This document shows positions 49,421 through 61,398 of a DNA stretch of 64,000 nucleotides, one piece after another (the first letter of the stretch is position 1; each line of letters starts with the position of its first letter). The stretch comes from Phalacrocorax aristotelis. Taxonomy: Eukaryota > Chordata > Aves > Suliformes > Phalacrocoracidae. The notes below the pieces were generated by a model. It did not search any database. It was not told where the DNA came from and was given only the letters and a program-made list of their open reading frames with translations. The position numbers and the translations under genes were made by a program. The stretch covers positions 60,434,205-60,498,204 of the forward strand of contig NC_134311.1 of the NCBI RefSeq assembly GCF_949628215.1. Direction: 5' to 3'.

Positions 49421-52400
49421 CACCAGGAAAGAAAAAAAACAGAGACTAGGACTAGATGGGCAATAAAATGCTGCATGAAGCATGCAATCTTATGAATCTC
49501 TATAGGTATGTAGAATTACTGATCTCCTCTCAGGAGCACTATTGACATGTCCCGAGGAGGTAGATTACACATTCTACAGAAGATGAACATTCAGAACTAA
49601 GATTACAGAAAGGTTATCTGTTGTGTGCATCCCTATTGCCTAGGGAAAGGTATGGACTCCCACTCTACAGTAAATACAAGAGGCTTCACCTAAACAAAAA
49701 CAGGTAATATGTGAATTGTGCTTATGGATTACATTCTGAATTCAAAACTACAGTACAAAAGGAAACACACTTTGGGATTTTTAAAATAAGAATTGACTTA
49801 ATTTTCGTTGTACAAATAGCTAACACTAAGATTAAGGAGAACACAAGGGATTATGATTCTATTCTTTTAATATTGAGCATGTTTCAGTTTTACAAAAGCC
49901 TTAATGGCCATTCAGAATGTTTGTAAAATTCACAGGTCTGAGAATCTGGGAAATTTAATCCTGGGGAGCACTCAAAACTACCATCTTCAGGAGAAAAGTT
50001 ACAGGCAAACCCTTCAGGAGTACGCCCTCGGCCCTGTGTTCAGTAAACTCTCAGGACTAACACACAAACATCCTCTCCAGAGTCTGAGAAACATCTTGCA
50101 CAGACTGAGTCTGTAATCTGGATGATTGGTTTATCTACTTGCTTTAGGTCTTTCTACTTTGTCTCAGTTACCTTATTACATGTTTATAACTTGATAAACG
50201 CAGCACCAAAATCAGTCCCTTAGTTTACCAGCTGTCCAGGCTGCATGTCTGAGATACACAATGAGATTTAACTCAGACTCTCTTCAAATTTCCCTACAGC
50301 CTGCTCCCACTCCTTAAGCAAACCCTTGTCCGTGATTTTATGCAAGTTCTGCTCATACAACTCATGCCCTTAAGTATTTCCAGGGACACTACTTTATTCA
50401 TTTGGATCACAAGAAGCTGCTTTTCTGGTCACAGCAGCATGGTGTAGGGAAACAAGGAGAGGGAAAGGCTGCTGGGATGACTGCTTTTAAATCAGGCAGC
50501 CATTAATGATTATCCACAAGTGAAAAAACTGAGCCCTGGCACAACAAAGACAGCAAAGGTGAAAGCAACTCTCTGCAGATTCCAAGAAAAAGGAGAGGAA
50601 ATAAGGCAACAGAAACTTCAGCACAGTCCTTGAAGTGAAAAGCCTGAGAAGGCTAGGCGAGGAGACTGATATTGCCAAACCAGCCAAAACTGAAGCCGAG
50701 AGGCCAGAGACGTCAAAGTGCATACACAGGATTTGGAGAGAAGGCCCGTGGAGAGGTAAGCATGTGCTCAGTACAGAGGACTTAGAATACTAAAAATCAA
50801 AATAATTTCCAGAAGTAAAGAGAACACAGAAGTAACAAATATTATAAAGCCTTCTAACCTTATATTCTTCTTTTACTGTTCAGAGAAAACAGCAAGTATT
50901 TTAGAAATCCTTCTGCAAAGCCTCAGACTATTTGCTGGAATGATCAGCATCTACAACACCAAGAATTGTAAAGTGAACACCCACAGAAAGAATGCATTGG
51001 GAATTTCAAGAGTCTAGACAGAAGATACAGAGTGAAACTTCAGCACAGGTCTTGTGGGCCTGGTAAACTTCTTGACCAATCTTAAAGAGGAAAAAATAGG
51101 GAATTGAATTGTAATGAGCCTTTCAACAAAGTGTGTCTAAAAACCTCATATTAAACCCTTCCACTCAGATAAATGGCTTCCATAGTATTATCTGAACTCT
51201 TACTCTTTCCATTTTTTCCCCATTTCTTACTCATTGAGAATTTTTCATTTTACAGAAGGCAGAAAAGTAGTGAACCGAACTTCAGAGCACTCCACATCAC
51301 TAATTCACAACCCAATATATAGCAAAGGCACAATAGTTCTCTGAACAGCCTCTATACCCACAGCAGAAGTACCAGTTTTCACTTTTTAAAATTATTTTAT
51401 AGTTCCACAAAACTGTTTGTAATGTTCAGTCTGGCATTGGACATAAAAATACAGGTTAGCCTTTTTTGTGAAATTCTCGTACTTTATATGTCAGAAACAT
51501 GCACTATACATCCATTCTGCTTGAGGAAGGCACAGGGCAAAAGAAGATGCATGCCTCTTCTCTTTCTGTTTCTAAAGAAATTCAGCACTTAAGAGGAAAA
51601 GACAGTTACCTATCTGCATACTGTAAATTTTACTTTTCTCTGTGAAGTCTATTTGATGCTGATAAAATCACTAAGAAAAAAAAACACAGCTACAAAGATG
51701 AGGAAGCTAAGCTTTAAAAGTGTAAACGGAGTTCATAAAAATGGGACTGGCCAGTTGCCTTTTCTTCTTTAAAACAAACCTGAATAAGATGGCTTGACTT
51801 GCAAAAGTGTCTCTCAGGTCTGGCAGCTGCATCTTTTTATGCAAGTCCATACTGCAGGGTACCTGACTCCAGGGGTCTTGTACTGGTGCTTGCCAAAAGC
51901 ACCCTTCCAAACAGCTGTACCCTCCCATGTACCACACTGTCAAGTTATATGGATTTGTGCTAACGTTTCTGAAGAGAGATCCAGTGCAGGCTTATCAATG
52001 CCACATCAATTACATCAGTCCTAAGGAACAGGTTCCTATAGCAAGTTGGTTGAACCAGTCTAAGACCCTTTGTGAAAGGGTGATTAGCCCACACCCATCC
52101 AAGACTGTCTGACTGCCCATGTTGTTTCCTGTTAACTCCAGCCAAGTGCAGGTAGAGTGTGCAGGTAGAGACTATCAGGTTGTATTTTTTGGCTCTGAAA
52201 AGTCAGCAGCAGGTCTTAGGTGAGAATTCATTCACAGCAGAGTTACCTGAGGCTTTATACATGCTTCTCAGTGATGGTGGTGCAGAGTGATTGCATGACA
52301 GTCACACAGACCTGAGATAACCAGCAGTAACTGGTGGTTTTGCCACAGTTGGCAAATGCTGGTAATAGGCTTGAAACACCGTTGAGAAGCTTTTAGCTGT

Positions 52401-53051
52401 TAATACTAGCCTTAGCTGATCATTTTAAAAAATCATAGGAATCAGTGTAACGACAATGATAAAATGCAAGCCGGGAACATTTGATATTTCTCTACTGACT
52501 CTGCTAAGGAACATAATGGGACCAAAGGTTTTTTTTAGGTATCACGTCCCTAAGGGGCCAACAGTGAGCGCAAAGGAAAGAGAATGATGTCAAGCAAGTA
52601 TATTGCAATATTTCATCAAAAACCACTGTAGCTTCCATTAATCTGCAGCTCACTGACAAATTAACCACAGTAATATGTGTGTATGAGAAGGATTTTTCTT
52701 TCATGAATTCTTAAAATAATTTTCTGATCTCATGCAAACTCCCAGCAAGCAGAATATTCAATGACAAGAAATTCCCCACTTTAACTACATATTGCTTAAA
52801 ATTTGTTTGCTTTAAACCTATCAACTTCTGGGAGATGCCTATATATTATTCTCCCCAAAAAGCATGCTGAATGATGGATAGACTCTGTCTACTATTTCAG
52901 GAGTTCCTTGCTTATGCTATAGTCCGGATTTTAAGCCACATTTAACCCCACACTTGGCTTGAGCTCCTACACCCTCAAGGACCAACACACACTCCCTCTC
53001 TCCTTTCTCTCTTTGTCCCAGGGCTGCTCAGCTAATCCTAAGGAACACCAC

Positions 53052-53622
53052 TGTCATGGTTTCGGCTGAGATAGAGTTAAGTTTCTTCACTGTAGCTGAT
53101 ACAGCGCTGTGTTTTGGATTTAGTATGAGAATAATATTGATAACACACTGATGTTTTATTTGTTGCCAAGTAGAGCTTACACTAGTCAAGGACTTTTCTA
53201 GCTCCCCATGCTCTGCTGGGTGCACAAGATGCTGGAAGGGGAGAGGGCTCAGCCAAGACAGCTGATCCAAACTGGCCAAAGGGATATTCCATATCATATG
53301 ATGTCACGCTCAGTATATTAACTGGGGGGCATTGGCTGGGGGGGAAGTCATCATGGCTCAGGAACTGGTGGCGTCAGTCAGCAGGTGGGGAACAGTTTCA
53401 TCACTTGTTGGGGGTGTGTGTCCCCCCCAGATGTCACCTCTCTCTTTTGTTACTTTTCTTTTCTTCTTATTCTTAGTAGTAGTAGTATTAAACTCTTCTC
53501 ATGTCAACCCATGAGTTTTCTTACATTTGCTCTTCCAATTCTCTCCCCCATCCCACAGGGGTCGGGGGAGTGAGAGAGCAGTTGTGTGGTGTTCAGTTGC
53601 TGGTTGGGGCTAAAACACAAAA
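53052..53622 (+). mobile_element. Solo LTR (avian ERVL-like)
   Basis: It begins TGTCATGGTTTCGGCTGAGA and ends at GGGGCTAAAACACAAAA, where the expected terminal CA has mutated. The flanks ACCAC (53,047-53,051) and ACCTC (53,623-53,627) match at four of five bases and fit a decayed target duplication. Its first 120 bases are close to the LTR at 16,942. The middle, with GTGTGTGTCCCCCCC and a TAGTAGTAGTAG run, differs from that copy. ATTAAA lies near 53,486. It is antisense to NDUFAF2, with no internal viral region. Confidence 0.9.
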
Positions 53623-54165
53623 ACCTCTAACCTCCCAGAATTTCTTTCTATGTCCAAATTTTTGGACAAAATTTTAATCAGTAGCAGTGGAGAAAATAGT
53701 TAATTATTAACAGGTTCTCCAGCATACTACAAGATTGTGCAAGGAAGAGTATAGGAAGCCAAATACTGCTGTAAAGAAAGAAGCCCCATCACTGCGCCAC
53801 CAATAATTCAACTAACCTACAAATTAACACTGTAGTGAAGGCATAATTAGGAAGTGTAACACATGTAGTTTTGGTTATTCTATCAGATCTCCCTCAGGCA
53901 CAAGTATTTTAACATTTAATAGGAGAAAGACATGATCACACAGGCTTTATTTACATTTTTATTAAGTACTGATTTCCTAAACATAATTTATCCTATTTGT
54001 AAAGGGGTTACTTTAAGAATTCATAATAACTAGGCAGTTAAACAAAAGTCTGCATTACTCAAAATGAATGATAACTGACAATAGTCAGGCTTTCCATTAA
54101 AAGCATTGAACCTACATTCAATGGCAAAATTATCTTGAAATAAAACAAAAAATTTCAGGATTTAC

Positions 54166-54255
54166 CTTCCCATTCTGTTGGAAAGTCACCCATTTCATAC
54201 AGATATGCTTGACGATTTATTGCTTCTACAAATCTTCTTTCTGGTATTATCTGCC
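54166..54255 (-). CDS. NDUFAF2: NDUFAF2, 90-base coding exon
   Basis: The exon encodes QIIPERRFVEAINRQ followed by AYLYEMGDFPTEWE. This aligns without gaps to the human QTIREKRIVEAANKK and DIPTEWE block, which is the conserved core shared with NDUFA12. It starts after a CTATAG acceptor, contributing two bases to a split codon (probably the glycine of WRG), and ends GAATGGGAAG/GTAAA in phase 1. The 29 whole codons equal the human count for this segment. Substitutions are mostly in the helix between VEA and GDF. The upstream exon with the N-terminal ~42 residues is not found in the window. Confidence 0.95.
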
Positions 54256-56820
54256 CTATAGAAAAAAAAAAAAAGGCAGTTAAATGTATTTCTATATTGT
54301 ATTTAAATTGCTGATTATGTTATTGTTTTGAAAGAACTGTAGTTACACAAGTGCAATGACGTCTACAGGATAAAAAATGAAGGAATAAAATACTCAGAAA
54401 ATTATTACCATCTAGATGTCAGTTTGAAATGCTATGTGTTTCAGTAACTTGAATAAAAGCTTGCATGGTCTAGAGTTGACTCGGACTATTAATAACAAAT
54501 ACATTTCAACTCAAGTTATCCCCCTTAATGAATCCCTCCCTTTGAGAATGCTTCTCTGAAGAACTGTCAATTAGTTTTCTACCAACTGTTTTTACCCTCA
54601 CCTTGGTATTTTCCACACCATTGCTGGTGAGGGATCAGAAACTTGATGCTGTCCTCAAGTCAAAAACCAGCACTGAAAGTTCACTGGTTAGCTTTGCAAA
54701 GCAGTCAGGCCACATCATCTCCAATCACTGGCAACTGCCCTGTGCATGTGAGTTTTTCACATATGCATCGAAACTAAATATTTTCTGTGTTAAAAAACAA
54801 AAGCTAGTAGGTAGCTGTCTGATAGCGAACATTCAGTATATTGAAAGGGGACCCAGTGTGGACAATCTGGATCTACATCCCACGCACAGATTATCCTACT
54901 GCCAAAGAGGAAGAATTAAGGTTCAACTGGTGAAGTAGCACACAGCAGACTGACTGTCAGATGTCATGCTACTGTACAGAGACAGAGTATTTTAATTTGC
55001 TTTTTAAAATTAGCCGATACTGGAAGGATGTGCAAGTTCTCCATCTCTCACAGGGAAAAAAACCTAACAACATTCCCCAGGCTTCTTCTGCCAGCTTTTT
55101 CTCTTCTTGGGAAGCTGATATGGAGAAATCTGGCCTTTTAAGGAAACACAAAGAGGTATCGGCATAAAATATTTTTGTCATAATTATGTGATTAATGCAG
55201 TTCATTCCTTCAGTATGCTTTCAACAAGTATTTAAAATGAAGTTATTTTAAAACTGATAGCAGTCATCAGTTACCACTCAAAATTAATAGCTAAACTTAA
55301 TACTATTGTTTGTTATTAAGTATTTAATACAGTAAAATAAGAACTTGTATAGAAACTGCAATTCCTTTTCTAAGTACTTTCTTTAGCTTTATAATATTTC
55401 TTTTTATTTTTAAGCAATGCAACATTTTTACTGTTTCAGATATGCTATCAGGCAAAGAAAATAATGTAGCATACTTTCACCTCCAAGATCAGGTATTTTT
55501 AATCAGTGTTGAAAGATACACGATTTATACTTATTTGTTTTATAAGTACACAATTCCTATGTTGAAGATATTATACTTCATTCACTTGCTTTAAAATAAT
55601 TTCCTTTCAACAATACCATGTATAATTCAATTTCTCAAACTCTTAATCTACAAAGCAAAACAAAATTACAGAATTACGTTCTTCCCATACAGGTTTCCAG
55701 AAAAGCTGAAGACCTATCTAATTAGGTCTGATCCTATGTAAGTCTCAGAACTAACACTCTTCTCCACTGTTGGAAATTCACTAGATTTCACTGTTAGCAC
55801 AGAACCTTTTAAAAAGCAGTCCGTAATTTGACTCCTATACAGGTAGAACAGCCTAAGTAAACTGACGTAAGCAAAAGTAATGAAGAACTGTAGTTTTCTA
55901 CTTGCTTCCATGACTCGTGATTGATGTTGTGTCTTTATACATTCCCAAATAAAACGTTTTTAACTAATCTACTTTTAACAAAATACACCACTTTATCTTC
56001 TGCTACAAGCTTTTATAAGACACATGTAAAAAATTATTTCTCCAGATCCCACGCTCAAATCACATTGTAGAGCCAAACTCAGAAAGTCATTTCGCAAAGA
56101 TGTTATTTTGAAGAATCATCACACAGTAGTGCTGGTGGCTTTTAAGCCTCTCTGCATTTGTGATGTACACACGACACTTCACTTCTGCCCGATTTGCCTT
56201 GTCCACTAGGTTTCTTTTGCAGACCACCACTGACAAATAGTTGACATAGACTTTTCTATTGAAGATCACGCTCAGTCCACTTTAGATGTAATTAAAACGT
56301 TTTACAGTTAAGAAGTGTGGTTTTTTTATATATGAAAGGTATTGACTGTCTTGATTTATATAGACTAATTCATTCACATGTTTTCAAATAAACACTGTGT
56401 TCTCTGCTACTCCAACTCAAGAAACTTCACTTCTAAGTATATACAGGAAGCAATTACAAATAGCAATATAAGAACCAGTATTTAGAGTTTTAACTTTAAA
56501 ATTAACCTCATTTTCATGTGACCACTAGATCTTAGAAACATAGAAGCACCATTAATACTTCAAGTCGGGTTTATATAAGACACAACATATCCAAAGAATA
56601 ACAGCCAATAACTTACAAAACAAAAACCAGATTACTTCAGAAAGAATTTAACAGATGTACGGAATACATAGCACACGAAATACTGAAGTAGCCAAGATTT
56701 GCAACTTTGCAGGAGTTACAAGCAGGCAAAATGGCCAAGGAGTCTAAGAAATGGACAGATCTTTCAGCAAGTGATACAGTATTTACACATTTTAGATTTA
56801 TATACTTTCTTACTGTACAA

Positions 56821-56838
56821 ATATATATATATATATAA
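56821..56838. repeat. Short (AT)n microsatellite
   Basis: There are nine AT repeats without interruption, followed by AAAAGCC. Confidence 0.85.
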
Positions 56839-59800
56839 AAGCCTTTTTGTCCCAGTCTATCTGAAAGTCAATGTGTGATGGCTGAAGTGAATTTGTATAA
56901 CGGCCTGAAAACAAGAGAGTTTAAGAGAAGTTAGGCAGCCTGCCAGCATGAGAAAGGGGTAGCCAAAGCTGGCAGCGAAATAGTAAGTGAAATGTGAAGG
57001 TGTAGCAAATGACTTAAATGAATTATCTGCTAAATTTCTACAGCCATATCCATTGTCTATGAAGCCTAGAAACTGAGCCGTATTTCCACAAAAAAAACAT
57101 GGTTAACTGTAGATATGCACAGATATTATGAGTATTTTAATTTTTCCGTTTCCTCCAAGGAAGAGCTCCTCTTCTATGAACAAAACATCCTAGTTGTTTC
57201 CGCTGCAGTCACTAAATCTGATATATCCACATTTACATTAAGAAAAACCCACTGAAGAACCTTCCAGATCAAAATAAAGTTAAATAATTAATAATCCCAC
57301 ATTTTTATTGTTCTATAACCAAATAGTTTTAAGAACTTGATATGGGAGGAATAACCATATATACACACGCTATTTTAAAGATGTCCAGCAGCCCTAGATC
57401 GATTTTCACTGTTCACAGAACTGTTATGTGAAACAGATTTCTCTGTTGACCTCCAAACAAGTTCGTCTAATGTGTACAGCTAGAACAAACTATGATCAGT
57501 AACAAGATAAACGGGACTGTCAGCAGGTAACTTGATGGTTTTGGTACCTGAACTGTGCAAGAGCCCCTGTCGGCTATAAAATACCAGTATGTTTTGCAAT
57601 AAGCAGATGGAAATGGGACTCTTTCACACATGTGTATGTATGGAGGTACCACATTAAAGCAACAATTCGCAATTCTCATTCAAACTGAGTTAGTCTCAGC
57701 TGTACATGAGAACTCAGGACTAGGAGACTTTTGGCTTGCTGATTTGCACTGTCTGCTCAGTAAGAGTACATGGAGGAAACACTTTATCAATTACTTAGAC
57801 AAAAGAAATTTTTTTTTAATGGACAGATGGAATATGCAGCCTTTGTTAATTAAGACAAATGGACTAAATTTCAGTTGCACAACACTGCTGTACTGTTTAT
57901 GAGGAAACAAGCATTTTTAAAGCATACCTATTTACTGAAGCTGTATGTACTCTGAAGACATTAAATTGTACTTCATTTACTAATGGTACGTTATTTCACC
58001 ATCAGTAACACAACATAAACTTTACCTACTGGAAACAAAGGTTTCTAACGTTTTTTTCAGCAGTATCTTACAAAGCTCAACACAATGGACCCCCATTTCT
58101 TTCCTCTTGTCTAGTAACACCTCAACAAGTTGTAGTTTTTGCTAAATATGAAGCAGTACCTAAGTTAGCAAAGCAACTGAACTACCAGCAGCTCTTCACA
58201 CAAAGCAGAGAAAGAACTACTTTTCTAGAGGCAACAAAAAAATAATTATTTCCTCTATAGGTTGCAGGAGTGGCCCATCACCTTCAGAGCAAAATACAAA
58301 GTTCTCATCTCTATTGGAGGAGAAGGAAAAAAGAGTTTGTTGTGGAGAAAGGGAAAACCAACCCTTTTAAAGGTGAACATTACTTTGTGCAAGCCTAGAT
58401 CACTCCTTTGGATAGATTTTCACTTGAGGGACCCTGTTCGTTTCCAACTGTCTTCATGTTAGCTCCTGGTCAGAACTGCAGTATTTCTGCAAGAATGAAC
58501 TCCACCTTAGGATATATGTCAACATTTTTAAGATAATACTTTTTCCCCAAAGAATTTTTACTTTATTTTTTCAATATTTACATTTCTATGATGTTAATTA
58601 ATTTTAATAACTTTCAATAGCTCATCATATTTATTTATACAATAAATCAACAGAGAAGTCTGAAATAAAATACAAAAATTTTAATATTTGCTCCTAACGT
58701 CTATCACTTACACACGTAGTTATGTTTTCTTTAATAATTCATATACTTGAGGTCATCTAAACTCTTTATGCTTTACAAAATCATAGTAGAAACTCATTTC
58801 AACTTTTAAGAGCAGCAAATAAGGCCATAGGATGCTTTGTTCTATGGTTCTGATTTCCATTAACCTCAAAAGAACCAGGATCAGTGATTTCCAGTTTCAC
58901 AGTGATGCAGGATCAAGCAATATTAAACTTGGTACGTAAGTGCTGAATGAGCAAGTCCAAAAAGCTGGAAGTACCAGGCACTCAGGGTCAAAAATAATGC
59001 TTTGACAGTGCCAGTACCATAGCTATACCATCTTAGTATAATTTGTTATTTTGTATTAATTGCTGTTCCTACTACCCCACACTGCATACCAAAATAATTG
59101 TTCTCACCTTGCCCTGATTTCTTAAAGCATTTACAACTAATGTTCAGTAAGGAGGAAATGGTCTGCCATGTTTAATTCACATGGCTAACAGATTTTGCCA
59201 ATACAATTCATTAACTATTATCTCTATCCCACTAACAATGCATTTGACATAATACAAAAAGGTTAAGGGTAGGCGCATATTGCAACAGAAACTGAAGACA
59301 GCCAAGATAGTTTTGAGAGAGTTTATTTACATCCCAGAAACGCTAGCCACAGCAAATTCAGAGCTTTGATAATTTTTCCCACCTTATCTCTGAGTTTGAC
59401 AGTCTTCTGGACTTCAGCCCCAGCAGGTAACACTAGCCCAAACAGCATATACATTTACTGCAGCCTCTAGGCAATGTACAACCCTGCAGTCTACGTAGTT
59501 TAAACATAGATAAAATCTGACTTATGGGTCTGGGTCTCTTGGAGGTGAGTAAGCTTTTTGGTTTTATTTCTCATTAAGCAACCAGAGAAGATGTCAAATT
59601 TTGATGTGGAATTTAGATGAGAGAGTTCTAGCTTTGCCAGAGCATGTGCAACATCATTCCTTTTGTCAGAAATGGGTATTAACATAATCACAGCACATCT
59701 GATGCTGTCCCAGAAGGCTTTGCTTGTCCTCTGAAATTTCCACTGACACGGACTTTTCCCATCTTGACAGCTTCCACTGTCAGTTTCCCAGGGAAAGGGA

Positions 59801-60072
59801 TCTGTACTTAAATCACCTTCAACAGCTTCTCTAGGATGGACTGTTTGTGCTCTGGAGAAGTCCTCACTCTTGTAAATGTGACCAACATGCACTTACAGTA
59901 TTGTTAGCCTGATTTTGTCCCAAATTTTAATGCAGAAAGTAATCTCAACAAATCTGACTCTGGACACCATCTAGATTCTGCTCTTCTTACAAGCATACCT
60001 GCTAAACATTGAAGTTCTTGCAAACAAGACTTACTACCCAACTATTTACTAGCTAGCAATTGATCTATAATT

Positions 60073-61398
60073 CAATCCCTGGGAAAGTTATGAAACAAAT
60101 CCTCCTGGGGCCATCACAAGTCAAACGAAGCACGTGATTGGGAACAGCCAACATGGCTTCAGTAAAGGCAGATCATGCTTGACAAATCTGGTGGCCTTCT
60201 ATGACAAAGTGACTTGCCTGGTTGACAAGGGGCGGGCAGTGGACATTGTCTACCTGGACTTCTCCAAGGCCTGTGATACGGACCCCGACGGCTGCCTCCT
60301 GCAGAAATTGAGGCATTATGGCCTAGACAAGTGGTCTGTGCAGTGGGTGGGGAACTGGCTGACAGGCCACACCCAAAGGGTGGTGGTAAAGAGCTCCTTT
60401 TCCAAGTGGCAACCTGCCACAAACGGAGTCCCCCAGGAGGGATCAATATTGGGCCCAATGTTATCCAACACCTTCATAAGTGATCTGGATAACAGGATCA
60501 AGGGTAGCCTGATGAAGTTTGTGGATGACACCAAATTGAGCGGGGAAGTAGACACTGCAGAAGGGAGAGCTGTTCTGCAGGGAGATCTGGATAGGCTGGA
60601 AGAGTGGGCCAGCAAGAACCTTATGAAGCTCAGCAAGGACAAATGTAAGGTCTTGCACCTGGGAAAACATAATGCGGGAGTGCAGCACAGACTGGGATCC
60701 ACCTGGCTGGAGAGCAGCTCTGTCAAAAGGGACCTGGGGGGTCCTGGTGGACAGAAAGCTCAACATGAGCGAACAGTGTGCTGCTGCAGCCAAGAAGGCC
60801 AACAGGATGCTGGGTTGCATCAAAAAGGGCATCACCAGCAGAGAGAAAGAAGTCATTATCCCGCTCTACTCAGCGCTGGTCAGGCCACACCTGCAGTACC
60901 GTGTACAGTTCTGGTCCCCACTATACAAAAAGGATGTGGACAGGCTGGAAGGGGTCCAGAGAAGGGCCACCAAGATGATCAAAGGACTGGGAAGCCTGCC
61001 ATACGAGGATAGGCTGGGAGAACTGGGTTTGTTCAGCCTTGAGAAAAGGAGGCTCAGAGGGGATCTCATCACCATGTACCAGTACTTAAGGGGCAGCTAC
61101 AAAGAAGAGGGAGGCTCCCTTTTTACAAGGAGTCACATGGAGAGGACAAGGGGGAATGGACACAAGTTGCTCTTGGGAAGACTCCGATTGGACATGAGAG
61201 GGAAATTTTTCACAGTGAGGACAGTCACCATTGGAATAATCTCCCCAGGGAAGTGGTTGACTCGGCCACGTTGGACAACTTCAAGAGCCTTCTGGACAGG
61301 GTGCTGGGACATCTTGTCTAGGCTGTGCTCTTCCTAGAAAGGTTGGACTAGATGATCCCTGAGGTCCCTTCCATCCTGTGATCCTGTGATTCGGTGAA
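60073..61398 (+). mobile_element. 5'-truncated CR1 LINE, one frameshift in its RT/C-terminal frame
   Basis: It starts within the ORF2 reverse transcriptase (AATCCCTGGGAAAGTTATG) and runs to a tail CATCCTGTGATCCTGTGATTCGG. The frame from 60,134 contains [32 protein letters not shown], and the catalytic box KFVDDTKLSG in place of FADD. GVPQEGSILGP carries one extra codon. A run of six G near 60,736-60,741 has one base more than expected and shifts the frame. The second frame (60,672-61,337) then carries the C-terminal domain ([29 protein letters not shown]). The element is antisense to NDUFAF2 and moderately young. Confidence 0.9.

Larger units (their letters stand above)
45016..54165 (-). other. 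NDUFAF2: NDUFAF2 intron between the 90-base and 41-base exons
   Basis: It spans 9.15 kb, bounded by GTAAA at the donor and TTGCAG at the acceptor on the - strand. It contains a solo LTR (53,052-53,622) and a cluster of POU/homeodomain-like words around 49,290-49,420. No other exon is recognised. Confidence 0.85.

Noticed and set aside
16942-53622. Possible full-length endogenous retroviruses
   Set aside because: Each LTR stands alone. No second copy lies at a provirus-like distance in the same insertion, and no gag, pol or env frames lie between them. The DNA between is CR1, SMIM15 or NDUFAF2 intron.
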